A DNA stretch of 50,450 nt from NCBI GenBank assembly GCA_944390085.1, contig CALXOT010000027.1:1-50450 (forward strand), read 5' to 3'. A program made the position numbers and the translations under genes. This document shows positions 42,202-50,450 of this stretch, piece by piece; within the stretch, counting starts at the first letter, position 1, and every line of letters starts with the position of its first letter. Under the pieces are notes generated by a model, which saw only the letters and a list, made by a program, of their open reading frames with translations, ran no database searches and was not told the DNA's origin. The stretch is from an uncultured Succinivibrionaceae bacterium. Lineage in GTDB: Bacteria; Pseudomonadota; Gammaproteobacteria; Enterobacterales; Succinivibrionaceae.

Positions 42202-42425
42202 TTTAAACGCAAGCCGGGATCGGTTCATGCGCAAGCGGCAGGAAAAAACATTAGAAAGCCCGGGCAAGCATCCCTGTCTTCAGCCTACGGGGTGACGGCA
42301 GACACTGAAATTTTTATGTGTATTTTTGCTTAAAAGTATCTGTTTTTGATAAAATATCTCAAAATTTTGTTTCTCATCATTGTTATATAAGGAATTTTAT
42401 TGATTTAAGTCTTTGGGGACAATTT
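42202..42425. other. Intergenic leader region before the RHH-like gene
   Basis: About 220 bases with no gene. The first part is of ordinary composition and the last 120 bases are AT-rich, with TTGATA and TATATA elements but no pair at proper spacing. GGGGA lies 6 bases before the next ATG at 42426. Confidence 0.4.
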
Positions 42426-42728
42426 ATGCCGACCATTAACCTGTCTGTTAAGTTGCCAGAAAATTGCTACCAAATGCTCGAATTAATGGCAAGAGAGCAA
42501 AATTCTTCCGTTACCATGGTGCTCATAGATCTGATCCAACAGACCTATATGCTTCATCATAACAGCATTCCCCCGCAGGAAAGGACACCGCAATCAGGCA
42601 CTGATCTTAAGGATGCGGCTTTATTGTCTTTGTTAAGTCACAGGCTGCCGCGCACCGATACTATAGGTCTGGCTACAGATGCACAGAATCTGTTTGGCAA
42701 ACAGCTACTGTCAGAGCCGGTTTCCTGA
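42426..42728 (+). CDS. Small protein with ribbon-helix-helix-like N-terminus
   Basis: A 100-residue product starting MPTINLSVKLPENCYQMLELM. The start strand, two helices and a conserved-looking SSVTMVLIDLIQQTY second helix match the shape of CopG/Arc-type ribbon-helix-helix DNA-binding domains (residues 3-45). The remaining 55 residues are polar and unrecognised. I chose ATG 42426 for its GGGGA ribosome site; the frame is open from 42318, but the added residues look unrelated. No toxin partner is adjacent: the next gene is a convergent LysE exporter, so an antitoxin role is not supported. Confidence 0.6.
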   Translation: MPTINLSVKLPENCYQMLELMAREQNSSVTMVLIDLIQQTYMLHHNSIPPQERTPQSGTDLKDAALLSLLSHRLPRTDTIGLATDAQNLFGKQLLSEPVS

Positions 42729-42745
42729 TTAGATTTTAGCTAAGA

Positions 42746-43366
42746 TTAGGTTGCCAAAGTCAGCAAAGCCAAAACGGTAAAAAGCAGCGCACTGATGTAA
42801 TTTAAAACAGTGGTAAAGCTTTGTCCCTGCAATCTTGCAGACAGATATCCTGCAGCCAGGGCAACTGCAGCAAATACTAGCAAAGTAGCTACCATGAAGG
42901 TAAGTCCCAGCACAATCATATAAAAAGCCAGCTGTCCCCCCACAGTCCCTGGCAACACGAACTGCGGGAAAAAAGCCAAAAAGAAAATCTGCACCTTAGG
43001 GTTGGTGATATTCATAATAAAACCACGCCGCACCAAGGATCCCTTAGTTAATGCTGAAACCTGCGGCTTATCTGACAGATCCCGGGCATGTCTTACAGCC
43101 AGATAAGCCAGATATAAAAGATACAGTGCTCCTGCTATTTTGATGGTCCAGAATAAGGGCGGTAACGCAGCCACCAGGGCAGCAAGCCCCAAGGCTGCGC
43201 AAACTGTTTGAACCAGCAGCCCCAAGCACAGGCCGCAAACCACCAGCAGCCCAGCTTTTGCCCCAAAAAGAGCACTTTGCGCCAGCACAAACATATTGTC
43301 AGGGCCTGGCACCGCTGCTAATAAAAAAGAGCTTATAACAAAGGCTATATAAAGATCAGCGCTCAT
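42746..43366 (-). CDS. LysE/RhtB family amino acid exporter
   Basis: Six-helix exporter of the LysE/RhtB group. The 206 residues include the family signature AAVPGPDNMFVLAQSALFGAKAG (given here by its pieces VPGPDNMF and GAKAGL), IKIAGALYLLYLAYLAVR, and GFIMNITNPKVQIFFLAFFPQF. It would export amino acids such as homoserine, threonine or lysine; the substrate is not predictable. ATG 43366 has AGGA 6 bases upstream; the frame extends upstream without a ribosome site. It lies 35 bases after the EamA-type gene and is probably in the same operon. Confidence 0.9.
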   Translation of the reverse strand: MSADLYIAFVISSFLLAAVPGPDNMFVLAQSALFGAKAGLLVVCGLCLGLLVQTVCAALGLAALVAALPPLFWTIKIAGALYLLYLAYLAVRHARDLSDKPQVSALTKGSLVRRGFIMNITNPKVQIFFLAFFPQFVLPGTVGGQLAFYMIVLGLTFMVATLLVFAAVALAAGYLSARLQGQSFTTVLNYISALLFTVLALLTLAT

Positions 43367-43400
43367 CGTTATTCCTGTTACATCAAGACACAACAGCTGT

Positions 43401-44279
43401 TTATGTAACAGCCCGGCTTTCCCACAACAGCGAAGCTGTCTGTAATATTACCGACATGGCGATAAAACAAAGACCGCAATAAAATGAAAAATTTAACTCA
43501 CGGTTTTCAGAAAAAAGCAGCATCGCTGCAGCTATGCTGTAAATGGGCTCAAGATTATAAGTCAGATTCATGGTAAAGGCAGACACATAGCGGAGTACCA
43601 CAATTTGCAATAAATACAGACCTACCGTGCATACCGAAGCCAGGGCACACAGAGCCAGCAGATCTTTTAGGTTGAGACTAAGGCCTTTGCCACCATAAAA
43701 TGCCAGGTAAACCGGCATAAGCATCAATATCCCGAGGACTCCACCGCTCATTTCCCAAAAAATAACCCGCTCAGGTACTGCGGCATTAGCTCCATAGCGC
43801 TTATTGAAAATGGCGTAACAGGCAGCTAGCAACGCGCAGATCATACCACAGGTAATCCCAGCACGAAAACGCGCATCAAAATTAAAAATAAGGGCGATTC
43901 CGCTGATACCAACTAAAGCAAAGCCCAGTTCACGTACCCGAAAACGCCGGTGCAACAGCACGGGTTCCAACAGCGCACAGAAAAAAGCCATGCCTGAAAG
44001 ACAGATCACCCCAATAGAGATATTGGCAAGTTTGATACTTGCATAAAAGAATACCCAATGCCAGGACAGGATCAGTCCGATTAACAAGAAGCGCAGCTCC
44101 GAGTGTTTAAACTGCACTGCCACCCTCCGCCAGCGCAACAGCAGATAAAGCAATACTGCTGCTATAAGCACTCGGTAAAAGGTCAGGGCAAACGCATCAA
44201 CTGAGATCACCCGTCCAAATACCCCCGTAAAACCGGCGATAAAAACTGATAAATGAAGCAACAGCAAAGCTTTATACAT
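43401..44279 (-). CDS. EamA (DMT) family transporter
   Basis: A 292-residue protein of ten hydrophobic helices in two EamA repeats (about 5-130 and 140-285). Seen in repeat one: ALTFYRVLIAAVLLYLLL and SIKLANISIGVICLS; in repeat two: CYAIFNKRYGANA and FTMNLTYNLEPIYSIAAAMLLFSE, the E-P-I/V loop typical of the family. Members export amino acids and other metabolites; the substrate is unknown. Initiation signals are weak. It is followed by the LysE-type exporter and diverges from the signalling gene upstream. Confidence 0.9.
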   Translation of the reverse strand: MYKALLLLHLSVFIAGFTGVFGRVISVDAFALTFYRVLIAAVLLYLLLRWRRVAVQFKHSELRFLLIGLILSWHWVFFYASIKLANISIGVICLSGMAFFCALLEPVLLHRRFRVRELGFALVGISGIALIFNFDARFRAGITCGMICALLAACYAIFNKRYGANAAVPERVIFWEMSGGVLGILMLMPVYLAFYGGKGLSLNLKDLLALCALASVCTVGLYLLQIVVLRYVSAFTMNLTYNLEPIYSIAAAMLLFSENRELNFSFYCGLCFIAMSVILQTASLLWESRAVT

Positions 44280-44368
44280 ATTTTTATCAAGGCGGCCTCA
44301 AACCGCAGTACTTTTCTTAAAACAAATAAAAACAGCTATAATCAGTACAAAAGTCACACAAAAACGCA

Positions 44369-46360
44369 GTGAAAAATCAGATCATGCCGCAGAAAAAGAC
44401 TTATTTTACTGCCATCTGCGCAGCTTTGCTGTGCCTTGGCTGCAGTTTGAGCGTACTTCTTTTTATAAATCAGGAGCAACTGCTTACTGAAAAAGATGCA
44501 GCTAACGCCAAGGGGGGCTTACTGTCATCAGAACAGATTATAAATTTGCAGCTTCATGCCGCAGGACATCTTCTTGATCTAAATGCACAAAGCATTTTAC
44601 AGCAACAACAACAGCAGCTGACGTACAGCACCAAAATACTGCAGCAGCTGGCTGATAACTTTCTCACTGCAGAACAGCTACTGGAGGCAAAACTAAAGCA
44701 AAGCCTGGACGGACTTGATTTTCTTATTACAGACAGCCTCAATGAACTGTCTTCTTTTGAGTCCTGGCAACAGCGCCTGAGAGCTTTTTGTAAGGACAGC
44801 GCCTTTTTTGCCTCTCAGATCGGAATTATCACCACCAATGCCTCAGGCAGCATATTCTGCCCTGCCGCCAACCGCTCCCTGCTTGACTTAAAGGATAGCA
44901 GTGGACGCAATGTACAACAGCTAATGCAGGATGAAATTAAGGCAAAACCTGCTGTAAATCCTGACATTAACAGTAATTCCCGAACCAAGGTGCTGCAGTT
45001 AAAATCTTCCGGCTCAGGGAGCAGTGCCCTGGCTCTGTGCCTTAGTTACAATGATCGTGCTGCTTTGCTCATTTATCAGTATCAGCAAAACCACACTGAC
45101 AATATGCTTGAAAGCACCCTGACAGAGCTTAACCGTTCTTTAAATACTTCAGAAGGAACCTCTTTCGAGCTTCACTGCAAAGTGCAGGAAAATGCGCAGA
45201 CAGTTCCTGCATATCGCTTAAACGCAGCTCCCTGTACTCTCACTGCAGGACAAATCCTGGTTAAAGAAGGAGCATCAACTGTAGCTACAGCTACCCACGA
45301 ACCTGTTAAAAAATCGATATTTTTACAGTCCCTGCCGGCGTTAATCATAACCGGGCTCGGCTCATTGTTAATTCTTATCCTGTTCTTAAGACAGTCTGCA
45401 CAACAGCTGCAACAAACAGAACAAATCCTGAGGCAAAACCTGCAGAACTGCTCTCTTTTAAAAAACACCTTAAACTCATTGCAGCATGACGGCACTGGCA
45501 TGCTGCGCTATGACAAAGAAACATTTAGTAAACTTCCTGCAGCAGATGGCAACAGCTTAAGCACCACTCTGCAGACACTGAATCAGGATCTTAAAGCCTG
45601 GCAGCAAAAACAGTTGCAACGCGCCACAGCTGCGGCTGCCCGCACCTTGCAATTAAATTTACTGCCTTCTGTACATAGCTTGCCTTTATCTGAGTTTTTA
45701 GATATAGCCGCCGGTGTCACTCCCTGCCTGCAGCAGCAAAGTGCCCTCTATGATATAACACGCCTTGATGCAGACAGCATCGCTTTTCTGATAGGCAGGG
45801 CTGAAGGACATGATCTTGCTGCCATGGCAATCAGTGCCAAGGCAGCATTACTCTTAAAATCTGAGCTTGCAAACAAACAGCAGCCGGCACAGGCTTTATC
45901 AGCGGTAAACAGCTACCTGTGCCAGGAGGTGGCGAATCCCAATCAGCCAGCAGCACGCTTCCTGACAGGCATTATCAATGAAAAAACCGGCAATTTCGTA
46001 ATGGCCGCAGCAGGTTCTGGATGTGCCATAAGTGTCACCCCACAGGGGGCAACTGAACTAAAAGGAACAGCCAGCCCTGCCTTAGGTCTTGATCCCAAGG
46101 CCAGCTTTGCTCTGTTTAAAGGCACGCTGGTGCAGGGGGATACCCTACTGCTTTTCACCCCTGAGGTAACTGAGTTACAGGGGACAGACAGTGCACCTTT
46201 CAGAAATACATTGCTTGAGCATGCCTCCCGCCTGTGCGCACAGGACAGCTCACACAGCATCGAAGGCCTGCAACAGCTGCTGACTGACTTTGCAGGAGAA
46301 GCCGCCGCTTCACATGACAGCATCTTTTGCGCCTTAAAACAGCTGAGGATTCATTTTTAG
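44369..46360 (+). CDS. Membrane sensor with SpoIIE/PP2C-like C-terminus, metal-site residues altered
   Basis: TM1 (about 13-32) and TM2 (about 324-342) bracket a 290-residue periplasmic region rich in Gln/Leu helices. A short coiled coil leads to a SpoIIE-type domain (about 415-660): TLQLNLLPSVHSLPL is the usual entry, followed by DIAAGV. At the catalytic spots the family's GGDFYD reads SALYD, GDVSGKG reads GRAEGHD, the TDGV-E motif reads TPEVTE, and the final D-D-x-T reads H-D-S-I. So most metal-binding Asp are gone and activity is doubtful. The start could be GTG 44369 or ATG 44384. An EAL gene follows after about 100 bases. Confidence 0.72.
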   Translation: MKNQIMPQKKTYFTAICAALLCLGCSLSVLLFINQEQLLTEKDAANAKGGLLSSEQIINLQLHAAGHLLDLNAQSILQQQQQQLTYSTKILQQLADNFLTAEQLLEAKLKQSLDGLDFLITDSLNELSSFESWQQRLRAFCKDSAFFASQIGIITTNASGSIFCPAANRSLLDLKDSSGRNVQQLMQDEIKAKPAVNPDINSNSRTKVLQLKSSGSGSSALALCLSYNDRAALLIYQYQQNHTDNMLESTLTELNRSLNTSEGTSFELHCKVQENAQTVPAYRLNAAPCTLTAGQILVKEGASTVATATHEPVKKSIFLQSLPALIITGLGSLLILILFLRQSAQQLQQTEQILRQNLQNCSLLKNTLNSLQHDGTGMLRYDKETFSKLPAADGNSLSTTLQTLNQDLKAWQQKQLQRATAAAARTLQLNLLPSVHSLPLSEFLDIAAGVTPCLQQQSALYDITRLDADSIAFLIGRAEGHDLAAMAISAKAALLLKSELANKQQPAQALSAVNSYLCQEVANPNQPAARFLTGIINEKTGNFVMAAAGSGCAISVTPQGATELKGTASPALGLDPKASFALFKGTLVQGDTLLLFTPEVTELQGTDSAPFRNTLLEHASRLCAQDSSHSIEGLQQLLTDFAGEAAASHDSIFCALKQLRIHF

Positions 46361-46464
46361 TACAAAATTACACTATAAGCAGCAAAATACATTACATAAA
46401 GCCGCACTGCCCTGCTGCTTTGTTATAATTTTTGATATGAACACTTTTGAGCCATATTAGAATC

Positions 46465-48741
46465 ATGCAGATCAAAAGCTATCTAAGCGAAACTGAGATC
46501 CACCGGCACATTCGCCTAATGACGCTGTCTGCACTGGCAGCTGCTGCTATTCTGCTTGCTTTCGTGCTAGCTACCACCCACATGACGCAACGGGTCTTTG
46601 ACAGTTCTTACCGGGCACAGGTGCAGGCCTACAATTACGAATTTGCGCTGGCTGTGAAAAAACAAAGCACCGGCGATATGAATACCTTAAACACCCTCAC
46701 CCAATTCATTCACTCTGAGAAGGATTTGAGCAAACGTAATGTACGCAGCAGCCAAACTGACAGTCAGTTTGATCTGATAGGATTTTGGGATACTGATGGT
46801 GGCAACTCCCAGGTATCACTATCTGGCACCCGGATCTTCTCGCATTTCAATAATATGTACCCAGAGATCCAAAAAGTAGTGATCTCTGCCTGGAACGGAC
46901 AAAGTGCCATCTCTGAGCCCTTTTTTGATGATCGCTTAAATCAGTCCAGTATTGCTTACGCCGCCCCGGTGCTTGACAGCAATGGTCAGCCGGTAGCTGC
47001 CATTTCTGCAACTAAAAACCTGAACTCCTTTGATGCCCTTTTAAGCCAGCTTAATTTTCACATGCCCAACGTGAATCTGTTTTTGGTCAACAAAAACGGC
47101 TTTGTGATGGCTAATAACAATAATATCTTTGACATCACTCATCTTGACAATATTAAATCTATCCGCGGCCTGAGTCCTTCCATCATTAAGGAGATTGATA
47201 ACGCACTTACTACGGGTAAAGACTACACCACGCATTTTAGCTATCAGAACAGCGATTACACCATGAACCTAATCCCCATGGATTATCAGGGCTGGTTTAC
47301 TGCTTATATAGATCATACAGTAGCTGAGGCTGCGCCGGTCTATGCCTCTTTGCGTACTTTAGTCTATATCCTAATGACCATCCTGGTCATCATCGTACTT
47401 TCAGGTGGTGCTGCTTTTTTCATCATCCGGCGCAGTTACCTGCAGCAGCTGGCTGTAGCCTTTTATGATCCTCTTACTGAAAGCTACAATTCCCGTAAAT
47501 TCAGCCTTGAACTGCATAAAAAATTATGTCATGGCAATTCTGAACGTTACAGCCTGATTTCCCTTGGTCTGCGTGATTTTACCTTTATCACCGACTACCT
47601 GGGACAGAGCCATGTCAACGCTCTGATTAAGCTTATCAGTGAAGGCATACAGGGAATGGAAAGCCTGGTGCAATTCTGCCGGTCACAGGATGATCGCTTC
47701 TATATTCTGCTCAATACTACAGATCATGAACAGATAACCGCACACTTACAAAAGTTTTTCCAAGAAATTGCAGCTATTTTTGAGCGAACCTTCTCTCTGT
47801 TCCCGGTAACCTTTCAGGCAGGCGTAGTAATTTCAGGAACTGCTGAAAATGAAAAAACCCTGACTCGCAAAGCTGACTTCGTATTGGGACAAATCACAAA
47901 GAGCTATACCCACGTGGTGCGCTTTTACGACGAAAACAGCTATCAAAGTGAGCTTAACATCAAGCAGCTGGAAATTGACATGCGACCGGCTTTAGAACAC
48001 GGTGAGTTCAAGCTATACCTGCAGCCTAAAATAGATTTGAAAAGCCGGAGGATCAGTGCCGCAGAGGCTTTGGTTCGTTGGCAAAAGCCTGACGGCAGCA
48101 TGATTTTCCCCGGAGCTTTTATCCCACTGTTTGAAAATAATGGTTTTTGTGCAGAACTTGATTTGTATATTTTTGAACAGGTCTGCAAGCAGATAAGAAA
48201 ATGGCTTGATGAAGGCAAGGAACCAATTCCAATCTCAGTAAATCAAAGCAAGCTGCTATTATTCCGTCCAAACTACATTGAGAGTGTACAGTCCCTGCTC
48301 CAACGCTATCAGGTACCGTCACACTGCATCATCATCGAAATTCTGGAAAGCATTGTGGCACAGGATGTGGTGGAGCTTAATGATTATATGAAAAAATTAC
48401 GTTCCATCGGTCTGTCCATCTCCATGGATGATTTTGGCGCCGGCTATTCCTCCCTTAACATGCTTTCTTCGCTTGAAGTAGATGAGATCAAATTTGACAA
48501 GGAATTCCTGCTGGAGCCAGATGCTGCCAAGAAGGAAAAGAATAAGATTATTCTGCGTCACCTAATGAACTTAGCGCAGCAATTTAAGGTCAAGACCGTA
48601 GTTGAAGGCGTTGAATCAGCCGCAGATGTGGAATTTCTCTCTTCACTGAACTGCAACTTAGCGCAAGGCTTTTACTTTAACAAACCCATAGATCTTGAGA
48701 CCTTTGATAAAACTTACATGCAGGAACAGCAGCGCGAGTAA
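46465..48741 (+). CDS. c-di-GMP phosphodiesterase: Cache-type sensor, degenerate GGDEF, EAL
   Basis: A 758-residue membrane protein. TM1 (about 24-44) and TM2 (about 300-324) enclose a periplasmic Cache-like sensor (IGFWDTDGG, SEPFFDDRLNQSSIAYAAPV, LFLVNKNGFVMAN). A GGDEF-fold domain (about 330-480) follows, with the active loop reading SQDDRFYIL instead of GG(D/E)EF, so no cyclase activity is expected. The EAL domain (about 495-750) looks complete: EAL at about 534, SVNQS, EILES, DDFGAGYSS at about 655, KFDKEF, VVEGVES and QGFYFNKPI. It should hydrolyse c-di-GMP. ATG 46465 is used; a TTG at 46447 is also in frame. Confidence 0.9.
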   Translation: MQIKSYLSETEIHRHIRLMTLSALAAAAILLAFVLATTHMTQRVFDSSYRAQVQAYNYEFALAVKKQSTGDMNTLNTLTQFIHSEKDLSKRNVRSSQTDSQFDLIGFWDTDGGNSQVSLSGTRIFSHFNNMYPEIQKVVISAWNGQSAISEPFFDDRLNQSSIAYAAPVLDSNGQPVAAISATKNLNSFDALLSQLNFHMPNVNLFLVNKNGFVMANNNNIFDITHLDNIKSIRGLSPSIIKEIDNALTTGKDYTTHFSYQNSDYTMNLIPMDYQGWFTAYIDHTVAEAAPVYASLRTLVYILMTILVIIVLSGGAAFFIIRRSYLQQLAVAFYDPLTESYNSRKFSLELHKKLCHGNSERYSLISLGLRDFTFITDYLGQSHVNALIKLISEGIQGMESLVQFCRSQDDRFYILLNTTDHEQITAHLQKFFQEIAAIFERTFSLFPVTFQAGVVISGTAENEKTLTRKADFVLGQITKSYTHVVRFYDENSYQSELNIKQLEIDMRPALEHGEFKLYLQPKIDLKSRRISAAEALVRWQKPDGSMIFPGAFIPLFENNGFCAELDLYIFEQVCKQIRKWLDEGKEPIPISVNQSKLLLFRPNYIESVQSLLQRYQVPSHCIIIEILESIVAQDVVELNDYMKKLRSIGLSISMDDFGAGYSSLNMLSSLEVDEIKFDKEFLLEPDAAKKEKNKIILRHLMNLAQQFKVKTVVEGVESAADVEFLSSLNCNLAQGFYFNKPIDLETFDKTYMQEQQRE

Positions 48742-48799
48742 TATCACTCCAGGTAATGAGATACGGCACATCAGATGATCCTAGCGCTCTGGCCTGCAG

Positions 48800-49975
48800 T
48801 TAAGCGGCGTTATTTCTTAATTGCAGCGCACAGATCTGCCCTAAAAGCACGTTGTATTCAGCAAGCTCTGCAGGCAGGATATATTCATCTGCCTGATGGG
48901 CTCTGGCAATATCACCTGGGCCCAGCACTGCCACCTGCGAGCACACCTGTTTAAGCAAACTGGCTTCTGTACAATAATTAACCTTAAGACAAGGTTTACC
49001 ACAAAGCCCTGCCACCTGCTTTAATAACGCACTTTCCTCTTGTTCAAGGCAAGGGATATCCGCATAAGGAGTGCTAAGCTTTAAATCAAAGCCCTGTTCT
49101 TTAATACTTGACAAAGCATTTAAAACCAAGCCATCTATTTCTTGAGGCAACAGCGCTTCAAGCGGACGGATTTCAAATGAGAGCTGTGCTCTGTCACAAA
49201 TCTGATTGATGCAATTGCCACCTTCCACCATGCCACAGTTTAAGGTGGTATAAGGGATGCTCCATCCCCCGGCAGCTGATCGCCTGGCAAAATTATGAGC
49301 CAGGGAATTTAAGGTGCACACTGCCTGAGCCATGCCGTAAATGGCATTAAGCCCGGAAGCAGGATCAGAAGAATGGCCGCTGCGCCCTCGCACCTGCAAG
49401 ATGCGCGCAGCATAACCTTTATGCGCAATGATAGGTTGTCCTGCTGTAGGTTCTCCCACCAGGCACAAAGCGGCTACCCTCTTGCTGTGTTCAGCAAAAG
49501 CCCGAGCCCCTGCCATTGATGTTTCCTCATCGCAGGTAAACAGCAGATCAAGGGACCCGGCAAAGCTTTCCGGGCTTTTTTTGTAGAGCAAGGCCTGACT
49601 GCAGGCCGTACTTAAAAAGCAAGCCAGCGCGCCTTTCATGTCGCTGCAGCCAAGGCCATGGAGCCTTCCATTACGTGAAGTTAAAACCAAAGGATCACTG
49701 TGCCAGAGCTCTTTGCTGGCAGGAACGGTGTCGCTGTGACCGGACAAAAGCAAAGCGCAGGGCAGTTTGGGCTCAAGGCAGGCATACAAATTATATTTAC
49801 CTGCTACCACTTCCGTTACGCTGCAACAGTAACCACAGCCCTCCAGTACAGACTTTACAAACAGGATTAAAGCCTTATTGCTCCGATCTTCTGATTTAAG
49901 ATCAGAACTTTTGCTGTCACAGGCAATCAGGCGCTGCAAAAATCCTAATGTTTGCTCCAAGTCTGTGCATTGCAT
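48800..49975 (-). CDS. argE: Acetylornithine deacetylase
   Basis: M20 di-zinc enzyme that releases ornithine from N-acetylornithine in arginine synthesis. The 391 residues (E. coli 383) show LLSGHSDTVPAS (metal His), GLGCSDMKGALA (bridging Asp), FTCDEETSMAGAR (catalytic and metal Glu), LVGEPT, RGRSGHSS and the C-terminal HQADEYI (metal His), a pattern that fits ArgE rather than DapE. The ATG at 49975 has GGAGG 6 bases upstream; a GTG directly before it is less likely. It diverges from argC, the arrangement of the arginine cluster in enterics. Confidence 0.93.
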   Translation of the reverse strand: MQCTDLEQTLGFLQRLIACDSKSSDLKSEDRSNKALILFVKSVLEGCGYCCSVTEVVAGKYNLYACLEPKLPCALLLSGHSDTVPASKELWHSDPLVLTSRNGRLHGLGCSDMKGALACFLSTACSQALLYKKSPESFAGSLDLLFTCDEETSMAGARAFAEHSKRVAALCLVGEPTAGQPIIAHKGYAARILQVRGRSGHSSDPASGLNAIYGMAQAVCTLNSLAHNFARRSAAGGWSIPYTTLNCGMVEGGNCINQICDRAQLSFEIRPLEALLPQEIDGLVLNALSSIKEQGFDLKLSTPYADIPCLEQEESALLKQVAGLCGKPCLKVNYCTEASLLKQVCSQVAVLGPGDIARAHQADEYILPAELAEYNVLLGQICALQLRNNAA

Positions 49976-50139
49976 CACTCACCTCCGGCTGTAAATCTAC
50001 TGTGCTTACCATATTGCCGCATATAATGCCCCAAAACCCTTTCACCGTAAACTTGCGGGCACCTTGCACAAAAAAAGTGCCATGATGCAATTTACGCCAT
50101 AGTTCTGCAGTTTGTGCTAATTTGCTTTTTTTATTGTGC

Positions 50140-50167
50140 AGCAAAGCCTGATCTAAGCTGCTTTGCT
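50140..50167. promoter_or_regulatory. 8-bp inverted repeat before argC
   Basis: AGCAAAGC (50140-50147) and GCTTTGCT (50160-50167) with 12 bases between, ending 42 bases before the argC ATG. It could be a regulator site or an mRNA hairpin. It does not fit the ArgR box pattern of TGAAT/ATTCA halves, and I found no clear ARG box in the argE-argC gap. Confidence 0.4.
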
Positions 50168-50209
50168 TATTGTTTTTTGATTAAGGTAAAACACACACGG
50201 ACACAACTT

Positions 50210-50450
50210 ATGCTGAAAGCTGCCGTAGTCGGCGCCTCAGGCTACGCCGGACATGAATTAGCCTCTATTCTGTTAAGACACCCCTCTATTGAACTTACTG
50301 CGGTCTATGTATCCGCTGCAAGTCAGGACAAGGACCGATATCTTAACAGTCTGTATGGCGATCTCTATGGACGCAGCAATTTGATCCTGCAGGGACTCAG
50401 TATTGAAAATATAACGGAAGCTGCGCAGCAGGTGGATATGGTTTTTTTAT
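50210..50450 (+). CDS. argC: N-acetyl-gamma-glutamyl-phosphate reductase (N-terminal part, cut by window end)
   Basis: NADPH-dependent reductase of the arginine pathway, third step. Only 80 residues are in the window. They begin MLKAAVVGASGYAGHELA, the ArgC-type G-x-S-G-Y-x-G nucleotide-binding loop, followed by RHPSIELTAVYVSAASQ, the family's second strand region. The rest of the gene lies beyond 50450. An AAGGT-like site is about 25 bases upstream, so the ribosome site is not clear. Divergent from argE. Confidence 0.92.
   Translation, partial: MLKAAVVGASGYAGHELASILLRHPSIELTAVYVSAASQDKDRYLNSLYGDLYGRSNLILQGLSIENITEAAQQVDMVFL

Noticed and set aside
42426-42728. Antitoxin of a toxin-antitoxin pair
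   Set aside because: The ribbon-helix-helix-like protein has no adjacent small toxin gene; its neighbours are rlmJ and a convergent exporter.
45943-46323. 126-codon minus-strand frame in the SpoIIE-like gene
   Set aside because: Cys/Ser/Ala-rich shadow of the plus-strand gene.
49917-50144. 75-codon minus-strand frame upstream of argE
   Set aside because: Overlaps the argE start in another frame and has no ribosome site; the argE GGAGG site lies inside it.
1-50450. rRNA, tRNA, riboswitch or prophage segments
   Set aside because: No cloverleaf, rRNA-like conserved stretch, riboswitch core or run of phage genes was recognised; small RNAs cannot be excluded by eye.

Overview
The window reads as chromosomal DNA of a gammaproteobacterium with moderate GC. 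Evidence is the gene content and order: proQ-prc, pepN-DUF2835-pyrD with zapC downstream, usg next to fimV, nhaB-dsbB, hinT followed by a lipoprotein, yheS-rlmJ, and divergent argE/argC. The AT-leaning base composition and the mix of families would suit an anaerobic relative of Aeromonadales such as Succinivibrionaceae. That assignment is inference, not something the sequence proves. No rRNA, tRNA or CRISPR array was recognised.

Layout. 1-2.2 kb: a small periplasmic OB-fold (YgiW-type) gene, an AT-rich gene-poor kilobase, then zapC. 2.4-11 kb: a long minus-strand housekeeping run (proQ, prc, pepN, DUF2835, pyrD, creD-like). 11.4-14.4 kb plus strand: membrane-anchored metallophosphoesterase, an unrecognised gene and dapE. 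14.5-25.8 kb minus strand: trxB with a Pro/His-rich ZraP-like periplasmic gene; usg, fimV and a cytoplasmic-looking D,D-carboxypeptidase; an MFS transporter; a chemoreceptor; a UmuD-like gene that lacks its protease residues. 26.0-27.3 kb: an ISAs1-type insertion sequence whose transposase is broken by two homopolymer frameshifts. 27.8-29.4 kb plus strand: ihfA, an HPr-like gene and a DUF2786 gene. 29.5-34.4 kb minus strand: a tightly overlapped operon with an AspT/YidE-type transporter, a membrane protein, a YbaK-type tRNA-editing protein, a deoxyinosine/uracil-DNA glycosylase and a DUF3298-like periplasmic protein, then a GNAT gene. 34.8-42.7 kb: nhaB-dsbB, tatD/hinT divergent pair, lipoprotein-yheS-rlmJ, and a small ribbon-helix-helix protein. 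42.7-44.3 kb: two amino-acid or metabolite exporters (LysE and EamA). 44.4-48.7 kb: two membrane signalling proteins, a SpoIIE/PP2C-like protein with altered metal-site residues and a c-di-GMP phosphodiesterase with a degenerate GGDEF. 48.8-50.45 kb: divergent argE and argC, the latter cut by the window edge.

Most of the window is ordinary core genome. The points that stand out are: a 15-A tract at the 3' end of prc that decides whether Prc runs into pepN; a class 2 PyrD with Cys where the class normally has the catalytic Ser; a UmuD-like protein without cleavage site or Ser/Lys dyad; a FimV with repeated A-x-Q-W-x-x-A-L modules; the paired signalling proteins with worn catalytic motifs; a palindrome that carries a -10 box on each strand between tatD and hinT; and the repair/editing operon with two TTG starts. 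I did not find a clearly new defence or mobile system.
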